The notes beneath the pieces were generated by a model that saw nothing but the letters and a program-made list of their open reading frames with translations, did not search any database and had not been told where the DNA came from. Position numbers and translations under genes: made by a program. From assembly GCA_023451265.1 (NCBI GenBank), contig JAEYAG010000153.1, positions 1 to 31,460 on the forward strand: a DNA stretch of 31,460 nucleotides, in the 5' to 3' direction. The first letter of the stretch is position 1. Each line of letters opens with the position of its first letter. This stretch comes from Actinomycetes bacterium. Its GTDB lineage: Bacteria > Actinomycetota > Actinomycetes > Actinomycetales > Microbacteriaceae. Shown here in pieces: positions 27,254-31,460 of this stretch.

Positions 27254-27282
27254 ACCGTACCGGGTCTGCGTGTTATCGTCAA
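27254..27282 (-). promoter_or_regulatory. galT promoter
   Basis: On the minus strand TTGACG (27282-27277) and TACGGT (27259-27254) are separated by exactly 17 bp, and the -10 is followed by 6 nt and then the GTG start of galT. This is one of the clearest promoters in the window. Confidence 0.6.
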
Positions 27283-27284
27283 CA
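27271..27284. promoter_or_regulatory. LacI-type operator at galT
   Basis: TGTTATCGTCAACA fits the LacI-family pattern TGTnAnCGnTnACA at all but one position and covers the galT -35. The divergent LacI gene at 27376 or the second LacI at 29953 could bind it. Its core TATCGTCA resembles TATCGTTA in the site at 28417-28436. Confidence 0.5.
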
Positions 27285-27375
27285 TGCCCGGAATACCGGG
27301 GATCGCGCATCTAGGATGGCCGAAGGCGATCGCGCATGACGATCCGCAGGGCGAAGACGCAGTGAGGATGGCGGG

Positions 27376-28368
27376 ATGACGCGCCGAGTTTCAATGGCCG
27401 ATGTGGCCGCGGTGGCGGGGGTCTCGGCGCAGACCGTGTCGCGCGTCGTGAACGACAGCCCGCGGGTCGATCCGGGCACGCGGGCGAAGGTCGAGGCGGC
27501 GATGGCGCAGCTCGGCTACCGGATGCACCGTGCCGCTCGAGCCCTCCGCACGGGGCGCACCGACACGATCGGTCTCATCGTCTCGACGCTCGCGACGGTC
27601 GGGAACTCCCGCATGCTGCAGGCCGTCGCCGACGCCGCAGCATCCCGCGGCTACGCCCTGACCGTCGTCACGGCATCCGGCCGCGAGGCCGTCGTGGCCG
27701 GCTTCGACCGCCTGCACGATCAGGGCATCGATGGCGCGGTCATCCTCAACGAGGCGACCGCGATCGCGCGCGGGCTGGATGTCCCCGAGGACCTTGCGCT
27801 CGTCGTCGTCGACTCGCCGCCCGATGAGCGGTTCGCTCCCGCGGAGCGGTTCCTCACGGTGCAGACCGATCACGCCGCCGGGGCCCGCGCCGCGACGGCG
27901 CACCTGCTGAGCCTCGGGCGGGGGACCGTGCACCACCTCGCCGGCCCGGCCGACTCGTTCGCCGCGGCCGAGCGCGAGCGCGGGTGGCGGGAGGCGCTGA
28001 CGGATGCCGGGCGCCCGGTGCCCGCCGTCCTGCGGGGCGACTGGAGCGCGGCATCCGGCCATGCCGCGCTCGCCCACGCCGGCAGCGCCGCGGACGTCAC
28101 GGCGCTGTTCGCGGCGAACGACCAGATGGCGCTCGGGGCGCTGCGCGCGCTCGCCGATGCGGGGCGGCGCGTCCCCGAGGGCGTCGCCGTCGTGGGCTTC
28201 GACGACGTGGAGGACTCGGCGGACTACCGCCCGCCGCTGACGACCGTGCGGCAGGACTTCGATGCCCTCGGCGCGGCCGCGGTGAACTCTCTCGTCGCGC
28301 GCATCGCGGGGGAGAGCCCCGCTCCCGTCGTGATCGAGCCGCGGCTCGTCGTGCGCGAGAGCGCCTGA
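27376..28368 (+). CDS. LacI family transcriptional regulator (first)
   Basis: The 330-residue repressor has the N-terminal LacI helix-turn-helix SMADVAAVAGVSAQTVSRVV with hinge QLGYRMHRAARALRTGRT, then a periplasmic-binding-like effector domain (VALFAANDQMALGALRAL-like segment and VAVVGFDDVEDSADYRPPL). It is divergent from galTK with a LacI-type palindrome between them, so it probably controls galactose use and itself. The ATG at 27376 has a GAGGATGGCGGG leader with an ordinary purine-rich site. A 10-bp direct repeat GATCGCGCAT (27301-27310, 27328-27337) lies in its upstream region. Effector sugar is not readable. Confidence 0.92.
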   Translation: MTRRVSMADVAAVAGVSAQTVSRVVNDSPRVDPGTRAKVEAAMAQLGYRMHRAARALRTGRTDTIGLIVSTLATVGNSRMLQAVADAAASRGYALTVVTASGREAVVAGFDRLHDQGIDGAVILNEATAIARGLDVPEDLALVVVDSPPDERFAPAERFLTVQTDHAAGARAATAHLLSLGRGTVHHLAGPADSFAAAERERGWREALTDAGRPVPAVLRGDWSAASGHAALAHAGSAADVTALFAANDQMALGALRALADAGRRVPEGVAVVGFDDVEDSADYRPPLTTVRQDFDALGAAAVNSLVARIAGESPAPVVIEPRLVVRESA

Positions 28369-28416
28369 CGCCGGATCCCGATCGAGCCTGCGGGCGGGGA
28401 TGGTGTGATCCCGTCG

Positions 28417-28436
28417 GATGTGTAACGATACATATC
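28417..28436. promoter_or_regulatory. LacI-type operator upstream of the arabinofuranosidase
   Basis: A 20-bp palindrome with 8 of 10 pairs, centred on CG, has core TGTGTAACGATACATA. It lies 62 bp before the GH51 start codon. The LacI gene two genes on (29953) is in the same likely operon and is the first candidate to bind it. Confidence 0.5.
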
Positions 28437-28497
28437 GCCGGGATCGCGTCCGCTCGACCCGGCATCCGCTCCCGCTCTTCATCGCCGAAGGACCCGA

Positions 28498-29943
28498 ATG
28501 ATCCGCCTCGCCGTGCCCGAGACCACCCACCAGATCGACCGCCGCATCTACGGACAGTTCGCCGAGCACCTCGGCCGCTGCGTCTACGAGGGGCTCTGGG
28601 TCGGTGAGGGCTCCGAGATCGCGAACCACAACGGCATCCGCACCGACGTCGTGCAGGCGCTGCGGCACATCAAGGTGCCGCTCGTGCGGTGGCCGGGCGG
28701 CTGCTTCGCCGACGAGTACCACTGGCTGAAGGGCGTCGGCGACGACCGCCAGCCGATGGTCAACACGCACTGGGGCGGCGTCATCGAGCCCAACACGTTC
28801 GGCACGCACGAGTACTTCGAGCTGCTGAACCAGCTCGACGCCGAGGCGTACATCAACGGCAACGTCGGCAGCGGCACGGTCGCCGAGATGCACGACTGGA
28901 TCGAGTACATGACGCTCGACTCCACGGCGCCGATGGCGGAGCTGCGCAAGCGCCACGGCCGTGAGCAGGCGTGGAAGCTCGAGTACTTCGGCGTCGGCAA
29001 CGAGAGCTGGGGGTGCGGCGGCAACATGCTGCCGCTGCACTACGCCAATCTGTACCGGCAGTACCAGACCTACGTCCGCACCTACGGTGAGGCGCCCATC
29101 CAGAAGATCGCGTGCGGCGCCAATGCCGACGACTACGAATGGACCGAGGTGCTCATGGCGCGCGCCGCGGAGCACATGGACGGCCTCAGCCTGCACTACT
29201 ACACGCTCCCGAGCGGCGAGTGGTCGGCCAAGGGGGCGGCGACGGGGTTCAGCGACTTCGAGTGGCACGAGACGCTGCGTCAGACCCGGCGCATGGACGA
29301 GATGCTCACGCAGCACGGCCGCATCATGGACCGCTACGACCCGGCGAAGCGCGTCTCGCTCATCGTCGACGAGTGGGGCACCTGGTACGACGTCGAGCAG
29401 GGCACGAACCCCGGGTTCCTGTACCAGCAGAACACGCAGCGCGACGCGATGGTCGCGGCGATCAACCTCAACCTGTTCCACCGTCACGGCGACCGGGTGC
29501 GCATGGCGAATATCGCGCAGATGGTCAACGTGCTGCAGGCGATGATCCTCACCGACGGGGCGCGGATGCTGACGACGCCCACGTACCACGTGTTCGATCT
29601 GTACACCGATCACCAGGATGCCGACTACGTCCCGACCGCCGCGGGCGCCCTCGGGGTCGACGGCGAGCTGACCGTCTCGCGCAAGGATGGCGCGTTCACG
29701 ATCAGCGCGGCGAACACGTCGCTGACCGACGGGCTCGACGCGGCGTTCGAGCTGCCCGGGCGGGTGGGCGAGGTGCTGCGCGCGCAGCTGCTCGCCTCCG
29801 ACGCCCCCGACGCGCACAACACGTTCGACGCGCCCGAGGCCGTGGCCCTGCGCGACCTCGACGTGCAGGTCGACGGTGCCCGGGTGCGCTTCACGCTGCC
29901 GCCGCACGCCGTCGCAACGGTGCGCGTCACCACCGCTGGATAG
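28498..29943 (+). CDS. alpha-L-arabinofuranosidase, GH51
   Basis: The 481-residue enzyme removes terminal alpha-L-arabinofuranose from arabinan, arabinoxylan or arabinogalactan fragments. GH51 features include RRIYGQFAEHLGRCVYEGLW near the start, VRWPGGCFADEYHW, the acid/base Glu169 in FGVGNESWGCGG and the nucleophile Glu292 in LIVDEWGTWYDVE. The C-terminal region is the family's beta-sandwich. No signal peptide is present, so it acts on imported oligosaccharides. The ATG at 28498 follows a GAAGGACCCGA leader with GAAGGA as ribosome site. The second LacI gene begins 9 bp after its stop, so they are co-transcribed. Confidence 0.95.
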   Translation: MIRLAVPETTHQIDRRIYGQFAEHLGRCVYEGLWVGEGSEIANHNGIRTDVVQALRHIKVPLVRWPGGCFADEYHWLKGVGDDRQPMVNTHWGGVIEPNTFGTHEYFELLNQLDAEAYINGNVGSGTVAEMHDWIEYMTLDSTAPMAELRKRHGREQAWKLEYFGVGNESWGCGGNMLPLHYANLYRQYQTYVRTYGEAPIQKIACGANADDYEWTEVLMARAAEHMDGLSLHYYTLPSGEWSAKGAATGFSDFEWHETLRQTRRMDEMLTQHGRIMDRYDPAKRVSLIVDEWGTWYDVEQGTNPGFLYQQNTQRDAMVAAINLNLFHRHGDRVRMANIAQMVNVLQAMILTDGARMLTTPTYHVFDLYTDHQDADYVPTAAGALGVDGELTVSRKDGAFTISAANTSLTDGLDAAFELPGRVGEVLRAQLLASDAPDAHNTFDAPEAVALRDLDVQVDGARVRFTLPPHAVATVRVTTAG

Positions 29944-29952
29944 GGTTGCCGG

Positions 29953-30969
29953 ATGCCGACGATGCAGGACGTCGCCCGCCACGCGGGCGTCTCGGTGATG
30001 ACCGTCTCCAACGTCATCAACGATCATCCGCACGTGCGGACGTCGACGCGGGAGAAGGTGCTGGAGTCGATCTCCGCGCTCGGCTACCACGTCAACACCG
30101 CCGCACGGAGCCTGCGTCAGGGCAAGACCGGGGTGATCGGCCTTGCCGTGCCCGACATCGACCGACCCTACTTCGGCATGCTCGCGCGGCTGCTCATCGA
30201 ACGCGCCGCCGCGCACGGTTACGAGCTCGTCATCGAGCAGACGCACGCGAGCCGCGAGCGCGAAGTCGACGCGATCAGCCGGTCGCGGCTGCGCAGCTAC
30301 GACGGACTGTTCCTCTACGCCGCCGAGCTCCGCGACGACGACGCGATGCTGCTGCGCGGCGAGTTTCCGATCGTCGTGTTCGGCGAGCACGCCTACTCCG
30401 GCCCGATCGATCACGTCGAGATGGCCAACGCCGAGGGGACGCGCCTCGCGACCGAGCACCTCATCGAACGCGGGTCCCGTCGCATCGCCATGCTCGGCGG
30501 CCGCGTCGACGATCCTGCGGACATCGGAGTCGCGACGCTGCGCGCCCGGGGCTACCGCGAGGCGCTCGAGGCGGCGGGCGTGGGCTTCGACGAGGCCCTG
30601 GTGCGCGACTGCGACTACTCGTACGAGGGCGGCAGCGCCGGGGCGCAGGCGCTGCTGGCCGCGTACGGCGACCTCGACGGGCTGGTCTGCGCGACCGACG
30701 TCATCGCGATCGGCGCCCTGCGCGCCCTGAGCGATGCCGGCAGGCGCGTGCCGGCGGACGTCCGCGTCGTCGGGTTCGACGACGTCTCGCTCGCCGCGTT
30801 CACCACCCCGTCGCTCACCTCGATCGCTCCGGGGCACGACGAGATGGCGGATGCCGCGATGGACATGGTCCTGGGACGCATCTCCGGTGAGCGCGCCGCG
30901 GACGACTACCGCTCGTTCACCGGGCCGGTCCGGCTCGTGGAGCGCGAGTCCTCGGCATCCGTTCTCTGA
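29953..30969 (+). CDS. LacI family transcriptional regulator (second)
   Basis: The 338-residue protein has the LacI DNA-binding start TMQDVARHAGVSVMTVSNVI with hinge LGYHVNTAARSLRQGKTGVI and a full effector domain (IGLAVPDIDRPYFGMLARLL, AMLGGRVDDPADIGV, VRVVGFDDVSLAAFTTPSLT). It sits between the GH51 gene and the alpha-galactosidase start in a likely operon, 9 bp after the former, so it probably controls this unit through the palindrome at 28417-28436. The ribosome site is weak (a short purine run), suggesting coupling to the preceding gene. Confidence 0.93.
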   Translation: MPTMQDVARHAGVSVMTVSNVINDHPHVRTSTREKVLESISALGYHVNTAARSLRQGKTGVIGLAVPDIDRPYFGMLARLLIERAAAHGYELVIEQTHASREREVDAISRSRLRSYDGLFLYAAELRDDDAMLLRGEFPIVVFGEHAYSGPIDHVEMANAEGTRLATEHLIERGSRRIAMLGGRVDDPADIGVATLRARGYREALEAAGVGFDEALVRDCDYSYEGGSAGAQALLAAYGDLDGLVCATDVIAIGALRALSDAGRRVPADVRVVGFDDVSLAAFTTPSLTSIAPGHDEMADAAMDMVLGRISGERAADDYRSFTGPVRLVERESSASVL

Positions 30970-31006
30970 TCGCACCGCCCTTTCCTCCGTCACGAGAGGC
31001 TCCGCC

Positions 31007-31408
31007 ATGGCCGATGTCGTCCGCCCGCCGATGGGCTGGAACAGCTGGGACTGCTACGGCACGACCGTCACCGAGGCGGAGGTTCTCGCGAACGCCGAGT
31101 TCCTCGCGGAGCACCTGCGGCCCTACGGCTGGGACACCGTCGTGATCGACATCGACATCGACTGGGCCGACCCCACGGCCCGCAGCCACGGCTACAACGA
31201 CGGCGCGCCGCTGCACATCGACGCCTACGGGCGGCTGATCCCCGACCCGGGACGCTTCCCCAGCGCCGCGGGCGGCGCGGGGTTCGGTCCGCTCGCGGAG
31301 CGCCTGCACGGCATGGGGCTGCGGCTCGGCATCCACACGATGCGCGGGATCCCGCGCCGCGGCGTCGGTTCAGCCTGCTTTCGAGACGGCGCGCGACCGG
31401 CAGGGTGA
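31007..31408 (+). pseudogene. alpha-galactosidase-like gene, truncated or chimeric
   Basis: The first 118 or so residues match the start of a GH27-like alpha-galactosidase: RPPMGWNSWDCYGTTVTEAE, VVIDIDIDWADP, IDAYGRLIPDPGRFPS and LRLGIHTMRGIPRR. After about 31361 all three frames lose this likeness, and the frame ends at 31408 after only 133 residues, well short of the roughly 400 or more expected. The catalytic aspartate of the family would lie downstream and is absent. The ATG has GAGAGG 8 nt upstream. It follows the second LacI gene after 37 bp. The break could be a real rearrangement, an inserted element that continues past the window, or a misassembled end. Confidence 0.75.
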
Positions 31409-31460
31409 CGGCGGGGCGCCGGCATCCGGCCGCGGCGCGGGGCCGCTCTCGCGCCGGCCG

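Noticed and set aside
27301..27337. 10-bp direct repeat GATCGCGCAT upstream of the first LacI gene
   Set aside because: The unit is short and GC-rich and only two copies are present. It is noted in the gene entry but not strong enough to call a site.
27391..31008. 1205-codon open frame on the minus strand
   Set aside because: It is a shadow of two LacI genes and the GH51 gene, all with clear catalytic or DNA-binding motifs on the plus strand.

Overview
The window is a 31.5 kb stretch of high-GC DNA with dense, short-gapped genes, many 4-bp ATGA/GTGA gene overlaps, several GTG starts and apparent leaderless starts. Codon use and protein style suggest an actinobacterium, most likely a Microbacterium-like member of Microbacteriaceae (inference; no rRNA or tRNA gene is present to confirm it). 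No gene-free stretch exceeds 300 bases. Positions 1-69 hold no gene I can support, only a possible 3' tail of an upstream reading frame ending at 22-24.

Region A (70-7196) carries a divergent NADP(H)-dependent oxidoreductase and MarR regulator pair, a type-B carboxylesterase, a TetR regulator, and a sugar-type MFS transporter followed by a GH3 beta-glucosidase. As given, both the transporter and the glucosidase are broken: the transporter by an exact 17-bp tandem duplication, the glucosidase by one extra base in a run of six G. Region B (7258-8777) is a two-gene minus-strand unit: an alpha/beta hydrolase translationally coupled to a YdcF-like membrane protein.

Region C (8928-24740) is the most interesting part: a 15.8 kb catabolic island. 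It has (i) a lipoprotein substrate-binding protein of the NitT/TauT type coupled to an NTF2-like protein; (ii) a PaaX-type repressor divergent from a PaaI-like thioesterase; (iii) a minus-strand operon of a fused enoyl-CoA hydratase/3-hydroxyacyl-CoA dehydrogenase, a thiolase, a salicylaldehyde/vanillin-type aldehyde dehydrogenase and a YciI-like protein; (iv) a divergent plus-strand run of two SnoaL/NTF2-like proteins, an acyl-CoA ligase, a MaoC-type hydratase, a second paralogous binding protein, two permeases, an ABC ATPase and a VOC protein. Together these read as import, CoA activation, beta-oxidation and release of an organic acid, probably aromatic or cyclic. The substrate cannot be read from the sequence. 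A conserved 31-bp element precedes both the first binding-protein gene and the MaoC/second binding-protein unit.

Region D (24849 to the right end) is for plant-type sugars: galK and galT (Leloir pathway), a divergent LacI regulator, then a GH51 alpha-L-arabinofuranosidase, a second LacI regulator and the start of an alpha-galactosidase whose sequence stops resembling its family near 31361. LacI-type palindromes lie before galT and before the arabinofuranosidase. With the esterase and GH3 genes of region A, this fits an organism living on plant polysaccharides and plant-derived acids.
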